Shown: piece after piece, positions 9,040 to 16,373 of the stretch
How positions within the stretch are numbered: position 1 is the first letter of the stretch
Layout: each line of letters opens with the position of its first letter
Source: CAZRGV01 sp964599655
Lineage (GTDB): Bacteria > Planctomycetota > Planctomycetia > Isosphaerales > Isosphaeraceae
Direction: 5' to 3'
Assembly (NCBI GenBank): GCA_964599655.1
Contig: CAZRGV010000013.1
Coordinates: 1 to 64,000 of the forward strand
DNA: 64,000 nt
The notes under the pieces: generated by a model
What the model saw: only the letters and a program-made list of their open reading frames with translations
The model's database searches: none
What the model was told of the DNA's origin: nothing
Translations under genes and position numbers: made by a program

Positions 9040-9669
9040 ATGATGAAGGCCCTCGGAGCGGCGGAGGACCTCGCCCAGTTGACGGACGAGGAATTACTGA
9101 GCCGATATCGCGACGAGGGCCGACCCGAGGACTTCGACGCGTTGGTGCGGAGGTACGAGCGCGAGCTTTACCGCTATCTGGCGCGCTACCTCGGCGACAA
9201 ATCGCTGGCCGACGACGTGTTCCAAAACACGTTCTTGCAGGTTCACTTGAAGCGAGGTTTGTACGAGACGGGCCGCCCCGTGCGGCCCTGGCTGTACTCG
9301 ATTGCCACTCACCAGGCGGTTGATGCGTTACGAAAGGCGGGCCGGCACCCGACGGTCAGCCTCGATCTGCGGTCGTCGACGGGCGAGTCGGAGCCCAGCG
9401 CCCTGGTCGATCTGCTGGTCAGTGAAACGCCGGGTCCCCTGGCGAACCTTCAGGGCGAGGAACGAAAGGAGTGGGTTCGTCGGAGTATCGAGAAGCTTCC
9501 CGAACCCCTGCGACAGACTCTCATTCTGGCGTACTACGAAGACCTCAAGTACCGCGAGATCGCCGACGTGCTCAAGATTCCCGTCGGTACGGTCAAATCC
9601 CGCCTGCACGCGGCCCTGGCCAAGCTTCAGGAGATGGCCCGGGCCTCGAAACAAGACGGAAGCGAGTGA
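9040..9669 (+). CDS. ECF-type RNA polymerase sigma factor
   Basis: A 209-residue sigma70-family protein with region 2 (about residues 30-95: LVRRYERELYRYLARYLGD, ADDVFQNTFLQVH, RPWLYSIATHQAVD) and region 4 (about 150-200: LPEPLRQTLILAYYEDLKYREIA, IPVGTVKSRLHAALAKL). The start is one of two consecutive ATGs at 9040/9043; the longer upstream frame is not conserved sigma sequence. It would direct RNA polymerase to a regulon when released from its anti-sigma factor. The next gene begins 5 nt downstream and encodes a membrane protein with an anti-sigma-like N-terminus, which fits a sigma/anti-sigma pair. A candidate promoter lies at 8911-8938. Confidence 0.93.
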   Translation: MMKALGAAEDLAQLTDEELLSRYRDEGRPEDFDALVRRYERELYRYLARYLGDKSLADDVFQNTFLQVHLKRGLYETGRPVRPWLYSIATHQAVDALRKAGRHPTVSLDLRSSTGESEPSALVDLLVSETPGPLANLQGEERKEWVRRSIEKLPEPLRQTLILAYYEDLKYREIADVLKIPVGTVKSRLHAALAKLQEMARASKQDGSE

Positions 9670-9674
9670 TTCCG

Positions 9675-10619
9675 ATGAACGCCCAAGACCTGCTGGATTA
9701 TCACTTCGGGCTTCTCGACGACGCCGACCGTGAACTGATCGAGCAACAAATCGCCTCGGACAAGCAACTGGCGGACCGTTCCACGCGACTCGCCCAGGCC
9801 ATTTTCTTGCTGCTCGACGATGGTGATCCGTTTGACCCGCCCGTGGATCTCGCCGACCGAACCATCGCCTTCGTCGTGGAGCGAGGCTCTCGACGCCGCC
9901 GGTTCCTCGACCTGATTCCGGTGAGTGTTCCGTTTCGCTGGGCGGATGTGGCCGTGGCGGCGGCCATCTTTCTCGCGGGCCTGGCCACGCTGCTTCCGGC
10001 GGTTCACCGGTCGAGGGCCCAGATGGAGCAGGCGGGCTGCGCCTTCAACCTCCAGCAACTGGGAGTCGGCCTCTCCCGCTACTCGACCAGCCACGGCGGA
10101 GACTACCCTCAGCCGCCCCACAACTACCCCGCCGGTTACTACGCGGTCCAGCTCCGCGACGCCGGGGTCCTCCACGACACCTCGGTCCTGACCTGCCCGG
10201 GACACCGGGCGAGGCTCATTTCGCTGCCGGATTCCAGCAGTTTTCAATCCTTGATGAGCCGGTCGCCCGAGACCTGCCAGCGGATCGTTGCCGATGAGTA
10301 CGCGTACAACGTCGGCTTCCATCGAGGGGGGCAGGGGGTGGAGCCCGTGTCCTCGCGCCTGCAGTCGGTCATTCCGGTCCTGGCCGACCAGCCGCCGCTC
10401 GACGACTTCTGTCGCGTTCTTGATGGGAACAGCCCCTCCCACGGCGGAGGCGGCCAGAACGTCCTGTTCAGCGACAACCACGTGGGCTGGCTTCGAAGCC
10501 GGAAGTTGCCGCCGTTCGACGAGGACATCTACCTCAACAAGGAACGTCGTCCGGGTCTGGGCCTGAGCCCGGAGGACGTGTCCCTGGTTCCGAGCGGTTT
10601 CCGGGTCGAACGGCCCTGA
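9675..10619 (+). CDS. Anti-sigma factor-like membrane protein with DUF1559/pseudopilin-like outer domain
   Basis: The 314-residue protein has three parts. Residues 1-45 (LLDYHFGLLD..DRELIEQQIASD) resemble the cytoplasmic sigma-binding domain of anti-sigma factors but lack the zinc-binding His/Cys set. Residues about 92-112 are a hydrophobic segment (VAVAAAIFLAGLATLLPAV). The remainder resembles a DUF1559 pseudopilin: the helix runs into SRAQMEQAGCAFNLQQLGVGL, matching the usual C-NNLKQIGLA pattern, and the C-terminal part has SHGGGGQNVLFSDNHVGWL, matching H-X9-DG with Asn replacing Gly. The start ATG 5 nt after the sigma stop indicates translational coupling. I infer that the pilin-like domain senses an envelope state and controls release of the sigma factor. 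Confidence 0.75.
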   Translation: MNAQDLLDYHFGLLDDADRELIEQQIASDKQLADRSTRLAQAIFLLLDDGDPFDPPVDLADRTIAFVVERGSRRRRFLDLIPVSVPFRWADVAVAAAIFLAGLATLLPAVHRSRAQMEQAGCAFNLQQLGVGLSRYSTSHGGDYPQPPHNYPAGYYAVQLRDAGVLHDTSVLTCPGHRARLISLPDSSSFQSLMSRSPETCQRIVADEYAYNVGFHRGGQGVEPVSSRLQSVIPVLADQPPLDDFCRVLDGNSPSHGGGGQNVLFSDNHVGWLRSRKLPPFDEDIYLNKERRPGLGLSPEDVSLVPSGFRVERP

Positions 10620-10665
10620 GACCGATCGACCCAACGCGACGCGACGCGGGGGCGATGGATCGGTC
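10620..10665. terminator. 8-bp inverted repeat between convergent genes, possible terminator
   Basis: GACCGATC (10620-10627) and GATCGGTC (10658-10665) are perfect inverted repeats 30 nt apart, exactly between the convergent anti-sigma and NUDIX genes. The right arm touches the NUDIX stop codon. The long GC-rich loop and lack of U-tract make the assignment tentative. Confidence 0.3.
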
Positions 10666-11194
10666 AGCGGCCCTCGCGCCGAAGGCGGTCGCCGATCAGA
10701 ATCGCCAGCATGGACTTGGCGTCGTGGATTCGCCCGTCGAAGACCATCTGAACCGCCTCGTCCCAGGCGACGACGACCGGTTCCAGCCGCTCGTCGGCCT
10801 GGTGCTCGGTCGGACCGGGCGTCAGGTTCTGGCAGTGGTAGAGATACATTCGCTCGTTCAACACGCCGGGTGAGACCCACCACGAGCCGAGGGGCTCGAT
10901 CCGACCGGCCAGATAGCCGGTTTCCTCGCGAAGTTCCCGCGCGGCCGTCGCGTCGGGCGATTCGCCCGGGTCGAGTGTTCCGGCGGGAACTTCGAGCAAG
11001 GTTTCGCCGACGGCGTAACGTTGGTTCTTGACCAGGCAAACGTGGTCGTGGTCGACCATCGCGAGCAAGGCGACCGCGCCGCGATGGAGCACAACTTCTC
11101 GATCGTCGAAGGTGCCATCGGCCAGCCGCACGCGCTGGAGTGCCAGATCGATCTTGCGTCCCTGGTAGAGAATCCGTCGATCGGGTTGGCTCAT
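10664..11194 (-). CDS. NUDIX hydrolase, ADP-ribose pyrophosphatase type
   Basis: A 176-residue NUDIX protein. The NUDIX box G-X5-E-X7-REUXEEXGU is seen as GTLDPGE..ARELREETGY near residues 77-99, followed by GSWWVSPGVLNERMYLYH, typical of ADP-ribose/sugar-nucleotide pyrophosphatases (NudF-like). It would cleave ADP-ribose or a similar nucleoside diphosphate derivative to AMP and a sugar phosphate using Mg2+ in the cytoplasm. The ATG start gives a full-length N-terminus. It follows the aminotransferase gene by 29 nt on the same strand, so the two are probably co-transcribed. The exact substrate is not settled by the sequence. Confidence 0.9.
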   Translation of the reverse strand: MSQPDRRILYQGRKIDLALQRVRLADGTFDDREVVLHRGAVALLAMVDHDHVCLVKNQRYAVGETLLEVPAGTLDPGESPDATAARELREETGYLAGRIEPLGSWWVSPGVLNERMYLYHCQNLTPGPTEHQADERLEPVVVAWDEAVQMVFDGRIHDAKSMLAILIGDRLRREGR

Positions 11195-11223
11195 GGCGAA
11201 TTGGTTCCGGGGTTCGACGCGGC

Positions 11224-12408
11224 TCAGAGCTGGGACGACGTTTCGCCGTCGACCAGGCCCGATTGCCAGCTGGCCTCGAAGCGGTTGAGGGCCTCGATCA
11301 AGATCGGTTCCTCGACGGCGAAGCAGAGTCGGACGTGTCCCTCACCGCCGGAACCGAACGCACTTCCCGGCGCGAGTCCGACGCGATGTTCTCGCACCAG
11401 CCGCTGGCAATAGGCGAAGGAGTTGGTCAATCCGTTGAGTCTGGGGAAGACGTAGAAGGCACCGGAAGGAACGGCCAGGTCGATTCCCTGGAGGGCGCGC
11501 AGGCGTTCGGCGGCAATTCGGAGCTGGCGGGCGTAACCGGCCTGGATTTCGGCGATGAACGGTTCCCCTTCGAGGATGGCCACTCGGGCGGCTTCTTGAA
11601 TGATTCCGGGGGCGTTACTGACGACGAATTCCTGGAGGTACGTCATTGTCCGGCCCAGCTCGGGCGGGCCGAGGACGTAGCCGATGCGCCAGCCGGTCAT
11701 GCGGTAGGCTTTCGACAGGCTTTGCACGACGATGAGGCGAGACCGCGCCTCGGGGAGGGTCAAGGGGCTTGGGGCGACCTTCTCGTCGAAGACGATTCGC
11801 TCGTAAACCAGGTCGGCGAGAAGCCAGAGGTCGTGCCGCTCGCAGAAGGCGACGAGTCTTCGCCAGTCGTCGAGGGTGGCCCGCCAGCCGGTCGGATTCC
11901 CCGGGCTGGCGAGGGCGAGAAGGCGGGTGTTCGGCTTGACGGCGGCATCGAGTCGATCGAAGTCGAGCCGATAGCCTTCGGGATGGAAGGAAAGCGGGAT
12001 TTCGATCGCCTCGGCGCCTGCGACGCGGATGGCGGCGGCCGTGTTGGGCCAAAGGGGTGTGAGCACGAGGGCCGAGTCGCCTGGACCGACGGTCGCCTGG
12101 ATGGCCAGGACGATGGCGTTCATGCCGCTGGCGGTCACGACGATCTGCCGCGTCGGGTCGACGTCGACGCCGTGCAACTCGGCAAGGTGGTTGGCGATGA
12201 CCTGGCGAACTTCGAGGTAGCCAGCGTTGGGGGTGTAGTACGTTTTGTTGGCGTCGATGGCCCGCCGAGCGGCTTCCTTGATATAGTCGGGCGTGGGCCT
12301 CGAATCCTCGCCGACGAAAAGGCGGAGGGTGCCGGGATGCTCGTCGGCCAGGGAGGCGATGGCCCGGATCTGCGACGGCTGGACCGAGGCGGCGGGGGCG
12401 AGCTTCAC
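11224..12408 (-). CDS. Class I/II pyridoxal-phosphate aminotransferase
   Basis: A 394-residue fold-type I aminotransferase of the aspartate aminotransferase superfamily. Visible features are YYTPNAGYLEVRQ (substrate region), the TASGMNAI cofactor loop, ASPGNPTGW with the conserved Asn, the Asp-x-x-Tyr of LLADLVYERIVF, the Schiff-base Lys in SLSKAYRMTGWRIGY, and the carboxylate-binding Arg in GHVRLCFA. Length and motifs are complete. Specificity (aspartate, tyrosine or other) cannot be read from sequence. It lies 81 nt downstream of the universal stress protein gene and 29 nt upstream of the NUDIX gene. Confidence 0.9.
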   Translation of the reverse strand: MKLAPAASVQPSQIRAIASLADEHPGTLRLFVGEDSRPTPDYIKEAARRAIDANKTYYTPNAGYLEVRQVIANHLAELHGVDVDPTRQIVVTASGMNAIVLAIQATVGPGDSALVLTPLWPNTAAAIRVAGAEAIEIPLSFHPEGYRLDFDRLDAAVKPNTRLLALASPGNPTGWRATLDDWRRLVAFCERHDLWLLADLVYERIVFDEKVAPSPLTLPEARSRLIVVQSLSKAYRMTGWRIGYVLGPPELGRTMTYLQEFVVSNAPGIIQEAARVAILEGEPFIAEIQAGYARQLRIAAERLRALQGIDLAVPSGAFYVFPRLNGLTNSFAYCQRLVREHRVGLAPGSAFGSGGEGHVRLCFAVEEPILIEALNRFEASWQSGLVDGETSSQL

Positions 12409-12490
12409 GGCAGGACGTACCCGAGAGGAGGGAAAGATCGAGACAGCGCGCGTCGTCGACGGAGGAGAGCCCGCGCCTGGGGGAGCGAGG

Positions 12491-12949
12491 TCAACCGGTC
12501 TGCTTGTCGCGAATCGTCAGCACGGGGCAGGGGGCCTCTCGCACGATGCGTTCGGCGACCGAGCCGAGCAGGACGTGGCTCAGGCCGGTTCGGCCATGCG
12601 TGGCGATGACGATCAGGTCGATCGAGTGTTCCTTGGCGTATCCGACGATTCCGTCGACCGCCTCGCCCCAACGGACGGCGTACTCGACGGCCGGTGGCTT
12701 GCCCCAATCGGGCTTGAGGGCCTTTTCGAGGGCCTCTCGCGACTGGTTCTCCGAGTCGGTGAAGTATTCGGGCGGCAAGGTTGGCACGAGCATTGGCTCG
12801 GGGCCGACGGGCGTGATGATCTCGGGCAGGATGTGAAGCAGGTGCAACGTGGCGCCAAGCCGTTCCGCCAGGCCGCAGGCGAAACGCAAGGCGCTTTCGG
12901 CATGGTGGCTGAAGTCGGTCGGTGCCAGGATCGTGCGGATTTCGACCAC
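12491..12949 (-). CDS. Universal stress protein (UspA family)
   Basis: The 152-residue protein has the single UspA fold: IRTILAPTDFSHHAESALRFA at the N-terminus and the ATP-binding G-2X-G-9X-G(S/T) motif near the C-terminus (ATHGRTGLSHVLLGSVAERIV). The presence of this motif suggests an ATP-binding Usp. The GTG at 12949 is preferred because GAGAGGGG lies eight bases upstream and translation begins just before the first beta strand; the longer frame overlaps ilvE. It is 35 nt downstream of ilvE on the same strand. Usp proteins act in the cytoplasm in stress survival; the specific role is unknown. Confidence 0.9.
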   Translation of the reverse strand: MVEIRTILAPTDFSHHAESALRFACGLAERLGATLHLLHILPEIITPVGPEPMLVPTLPPEYFTDSENQSREALEKALKPDWGKPPAVEYAVRWGEAVDGIVGYAKEHSIDLIVIATHGRTGLSHVLLGSVAERIVREAPCPVLTIRDKQTG

Positions 12950-12984
12950 GGTCGAGTCCCCTCTCGTCGGCCAGTGGAGGATCG

Positions 12985-13854
12985 TTAGCGGGGCTGCTCG
13001 CCACGGACCAGGGCGTGGAATCGCTTCAGCAGGTCCTTGGTGATCGGACCGGGCTTGCCGTTGCCGATGGGCCGGCCGTCGCACTCGACGACGGGAATCA
13101 CCTCGGCGGCCGTGCCGGTGAGGAAGCATTCGTCGGCCGTGTAAATGTCGTGGCGATCCATGGCGCGCTCGACGACCGAGATGCCGGCGTCCCGGGCCAG
13201 TTCGATCACGGCCTCGCGGGTAATGCCTTCGAGGATGCCCGAATCGAGCGACGGGGTATGCAGAGCGCCCTTGCGGACCACGAAGATATTATCGCCGGTG
13301 CACTCGGCGACCTCGCCCTTGTGGTTGAGCATCAGGGCTTCCAGGCAGCCGGCGTTGGTCCCCTCGATCTTGGCCAGGATGCTGTTGAGGTAGTTGAGCG
13401 ACTTGACGCGAGGATTGAGCGCGGCCGGGTGGTTGCGCATCGTGCCGGCGGTGATGATCTTCAGGCCGTGTTCATAGAGCTCGGCCGGATAGAGCTGGAT
13501 CGAGTCGGTGATGATGATGACCTGCGGGTCGGTCGTCTTGCGAGGGTCGAGGCCGAGGCTGCCGGCACCACGGGTCACGACCAGCCGGATGTACGCGTCC
13601 TTGAGGTTGTTGACCGCGAGGGTCTCCGTCACGGCCTTGGCCATTTCCTCGCGAGACATCGGGATCTCGAGATGGATGGCGCGGGCCGAGTCGTACAGCC
13701 GGTCGATGTGTTCCTTCAGGCGGAAGACGTGACCAGCGTAGGAGCGGATTCCCTCGAAGACGCCGTCGCCGTAGAGCAAGCCGTGATCGTAGACACTGAT
13801 CTTGGCGTCGGCCTTGTCGTAGAGCTTGCCGCCGATGTAGACCTTGAGGCTCAT
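12985..13854 (-). CDS. ilvE: Branched-chain amino acid aminotransferase
   Basis: A 289-residue class IV (fold type IV) PLP aminotransferase, the last step of Leu/Ile/Val synthesis: 2-oxoacid plus glutamate to branched-chain amino acid. Motifs are YDHGLLYGDGVFEGIR at the N-terminus, RLVVTRGAGSLGL, the catalytic Lys in NPRVKSLNYLNSILAK (about residue 157), EALMLNHKGEVAECTGDNIF and the cofactor-binding FLTGTAAEVIPV. The VFEGIR sequence and overall similarity favour IlvE over D-amino-acid transaminase or aminodeoxychorismate lyase. It lies 135 nt downstream of the LolD-like gene. Confidence 0.88.
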   Translation of the reverse strand: MSLKVYIGGKLYDKADAKISVYDHGLLYGDGVFEGIRSYAGHVFRLKEHIDRLYDSARAIHLEIPMSREEMAKAVTETLAVNNLKDAYIRLVVTRGAGSLGLDPRKTTDPQVIIITDSIQLYPAELYEHGLKIITAGTMRNHPAALNPRVKSLNYLNSILAKIEGTNAGCLEALMLNHKGEVAECTGDNIFVVRKGALHTPSLDSGILEGITREAVIELARDAGISVVERAMDRHDIYTADECFLTGTAAEVIPVVECDGRPIGNGKPGPITKDLLKRFHALVRGEQPR

Positions 13855-13989
13855 CCGAGGGGACTCCGGGTGCCGCGGGCCGTCATGGTTCGACCCACCT
13901 CGGCCGGGTGGCGTCAGGTTGTGTTCAGGACCGGGTCGACCCCTCGCCCCGATCCCGAGGCGACGCGGCCCCCGCGACGGCCCGTCTCG

Positions 13990-14700
13990 TCAGGCCAGGG
14001 CGGGGGCCCACTCCTCGATACGCCCCTCGGCGAGGCGGACAATCCGGTCGGCCTGCGCGGCGATTTGAGCGTCGTGAGTGACCATCATCATAGTGAGCCC
14101 GCGTTCGCGGTTCAAGTCGCGCAGCAGGTCGAGAATCGACTGTCCGCTGCTGGCGTCGAGGTTTCCGGTGGGTTCGTCCGCCAGGACGATTCGCGGTTCA
14201 CCGGCCAGGGCGCGGGCGATGGCCGTCCGCTGCATCTCGCCTCCCGAGAGTTCGGAGGGTTTGTGCGTCCGACGATGGCCGAGACCGACGCGTTCCAGCA
14301 GGGCCTCGGCCTCGGCGCGGATGGTCCGGCGTTTTCCCAGGTAGGACACCAGGCCATGCCGGATCAAGAGGGGCGTCATGACGTTCTCGAGCGCCGAGAG
14401 CTCCGGCAGCAGGTGATAGAACTGGAAGATGAAGCCGAAGGTGCGGTTACGGAGGAGGTCGCGCTTGCGGTCCGGAAGCGGGTCGATCCGGCGGCCTTCG
14501 AGGTGAACCTCACCGCCGTCGGGCGCGTCGAGCAGGCCGAGCACATGCAAGAGCGTGCTCTTGCCCGAGCCGCTCGCCCCGACGATCGCCACGAACTCGC
14601 CGTGCTCGACCTCGACATCGACCTCGCGGAGCACGGGAACCGCCACTTTGCCCTTGTGGTAGCCCTTGACCAGGCCGACGGCAGACAGGTGGACCGACAT
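13990..14700 (-). CDS. lolD: LolD/MacB-type ABC transporter ATP-binding protein
   Basis: A 236-residue ATPase of the LolD/FtsE/MacB group. Motifs are Walker A GASGSGKST, Q-loop FIFQFYHLLPELSALENV (the FQFYHLLP form is typical of LolD), signature LSGGEMQRTAIARAL, Walker B IVLADEPTGNLD and MVTHDAQIA. The ATG at 14700 has a strong AAGGAGG site; the longer frame upstream is not conserved. With the permease gene upstream (14885-16297) it should form a lipoprotein-releasing or mechanotransmission-type transporter at the inner membrane. The 184-nt gap between the two genes holds a copy of the GTGGGCA repeat. Confidence 0.88.
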   Translation of the reverse strand: MSVHLSAVGLVKGYHKGKVAVPVLREVDVEVEHGEFVAIVGASGSGKSTLLHVLGLLDAPDGGEVHLEGRRIDPLPDRKRDLLRNRTFGFIFQFYHLLPELSALENVMTPLLIRHGLVSYLGKRRTIRAEAEALLERVGLGHRRTHKPSELSGGEMQRTAIARALAGEPRIVLADEPTGNLDASSGQSILDLLRDLNRERGLTMMMVTHDAQIAAQADRIVRLAEGRIEEWAPALA

Positions 14701-14790
14701 CGATTCTTCCCTCCTTGGATCCTGGGCGTTCCTCGGCCTTGCGTGGCAACCGACTCCTCGGCCGAATCGGCGGGATTCGTTGTCGTTTGT

Positions 14791-14855
14791 CGGGTGGGCA
14801 ACGCCCACCGGTCTCTCGAAGCCGCAAGGAGTTCGTTGGGCCCTGCCCACCCTGC
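14791..14855 (+). repeat. GTGGGCA-type palindromic dispersed repeat, copy 2
   Basis: CGGGTGGGCAACGCCCACCG contains arms GGTGGGC/GCCCACC around AAC. A second part about 35 nt on (GTTGGGCCCTGCCCACCC) aligns with the second palindrome of copy 1 at 1111-1175. It is inserted in the intercistronic gap between the permease and LolD-like ATPase genes, on the untranslated side of both. Confidence 0.55.
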
Positions 14856-14884
14856 AAGAGAAGGGCCTTTCCGACGATTCGGTG

Positions 14885-16297
14885 TTACTCGTAACGAAGT
14901 GCCTTGACCGGATGGAGCCCGGCCGCTCGCTGGGCGGGCCAGACGCTGGCCGCGACGGCGATCGCCAGCGCTCCGCCGACGATCCAGAGCACGGTTCTCG
15001 GCTCGACGAGGGTCGGGATCTCGTTGAAGTAATAGATCGTGTCGTCGAAGACCTTGTGGCCAAGCGCGCGGCTGAGCCAGTCTTCGATCGTGTTGATGTT
15101 CCAGACGAAGAGCAGGCCGCCGAGCATTCCGACGCCGCTGCCGACCAGGCCGAGCAGCAAGCCGTAGGCCAGGAAGATTCCCCGAACGCCCGAGGTCGAG
15201 GCTCCCAGCGATTTCAGGATGCCGATGTCTCGGGTTTTCTCCACGACGATCATCGAGAAGATGGCCAGGATGCCGAAGCCGGCCACCGCGATGATGAAGA
15301 AGAGCAGGATGTTGAGAATGCTCTGCTCGACGGCCACGGCGGCCAGCAAGGGGCCTTGTTTCTGCTCCCAGGTCTGGACATGGAAGCGGGTCGGCCACTT
15401 TTCCCAGAGCGCGGCGTTGAGTTGGGCGGCGAGCTGGTCGAGATCGGTGCCCGGCCGGACCTTGACCTGGATCTGGTTGACCGCGCCGTGCCCCTTGCCG
15501 TCCCCCATCCCTCGGAGGTATTGCAGGCGTTCGATGGGGACGAACACGAACGACGAGTCGTACTCGCTCATGCCGCTCCGGAAGAAGCTGACGACGGTGA
15601 AGCTATCGCGGCGGGGCTCCACGCTCCGGCCGGCGGAGGGAAACGTCAGCGAGATCTTTGCCCCGGTCGGGGCGATGAACAGGTCGGAGGTGGTTCCCGG
15701 TTGATGAACCGTGGCCGTGGCGTAGCCCAGGATGGCGCCCAGGTCGGGAACCTCCTCGCGTGCGTGCTGCTCCAGCATGGCGATGATCTCGGCATCCTCG
15801 TCGCTGGCCTCGCCGATGTCCTGAAGGACCTGGCCGGCGGGGGCACGAGCCCGGAGTTTCGGATCGACGTCGAACGAGGCTGGTCGGCGTTCGTTGGTAT
15901 CTCCGACCAGAAACTCGGCGAAGTCTCCCACCAAGGCGCGCTGCCTGGGATCGACACCGATGATCTGAACGGGCCTGGTGATCGGCTCGTTGCCGTAGGT
16001 GATGGTCAGGATGCCGGGCGTCTCGATGGTCGGGGCCATGGCGAGGATCCGCTCGCCGCCGATGTCCTTGACCAGCGCCATGATCTCGTTGGGGTTGCGG
16101 AAGCCGTCGAACGAGTAGGACTCGACGACGACGTCGGAGAGCACGCCGTGGAGCCGGTCTCGCATTTTCTCGGCGAAACCGGCCATGACCGAGTTGACGA
16201 CAATCATGGTCGCCACGCCGAGCATCACGCTGATGATGCTCGCCAGCGCGATGTAGCGGGTGCGGAGATACCGCCAGCAGAGCAGATACTTGTACAT
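14885..16297 (-). CDS. LolC/LolE-type ABC transporter permease
   Basis: A 470-residue FtsX-like permease. An N-terminal transmembrane helix (IALASIISVMLGVATMIVVN, about residues 16-37) is followed by a large periplasmic domain (about 40-325) and three C-terminal helices (about 330-460) bearing the FtsX signature EKTRDIGILKSLGAS and ending WPAQRAAGLHPVKALRYE. This is the topology of LolC/LolE, which pull lipoproteins out of the inner membrane. Only one permease gene is present, so the transporter would be a homodimer with the LolD-like ATPase. The start MYKYLLCWRYLRTRYIALASI is typical for the family. LolA or LolB are not visible in the window. Confidence 0.88.
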   Translation of the reverse strand: MYKYLLCWRYLRTRYIALASIISVMLGVATMIVVNSVMAGFAEKMRDRLHGVLSDVVVESYSFDGFRNPNEIMALVKDIGGERILAMAPTIETPGILTITYGNEPITRPVQIIGVDPRQRALVGDFAEFLVGDTNERRPASFDVDPKLRARAPAGQVLQDIGEASDEDAEIIAMLEQHAREEVPDLGAILGYATATVHQPGTTSDLFIAPTGAKISLTFPSAGRSVEPRRDSFTVVSFFRSGMSEYDSSFVFVPIERLQYLRGMGDGKGHGAVNQIQVKVRPGTDLDQLAAQLNAALWEKWPTRFHVQTWEQKQGPLLAAVAVEQSILNILLFFIIAVAGFGILAIFSMIVVEKTRDIGILKSLGASTSGVRGIFLAYGLLLGLVGSGVGMLGGLLFVWNINTIEDWLSRALGHKVFDDTIYYFNEIPTLVEPRTVLWIVGGALAIAVAASVWPAQRAAGLHPVKALRYE

Positions 16298-16373
16298 CGC
16301 GGGCCGCTCCCTCCCTGGAATCGATCCGACCGGCGTGGAAACGACAATCCCCCATCCAAGGGGACGCCGACGT

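Noticed and set aside
12922..14907. 661-aa plus-strand open frame
   Set aside because: It is antisense to ilvE and the LolD-like gene, both of which have complete motif sets.
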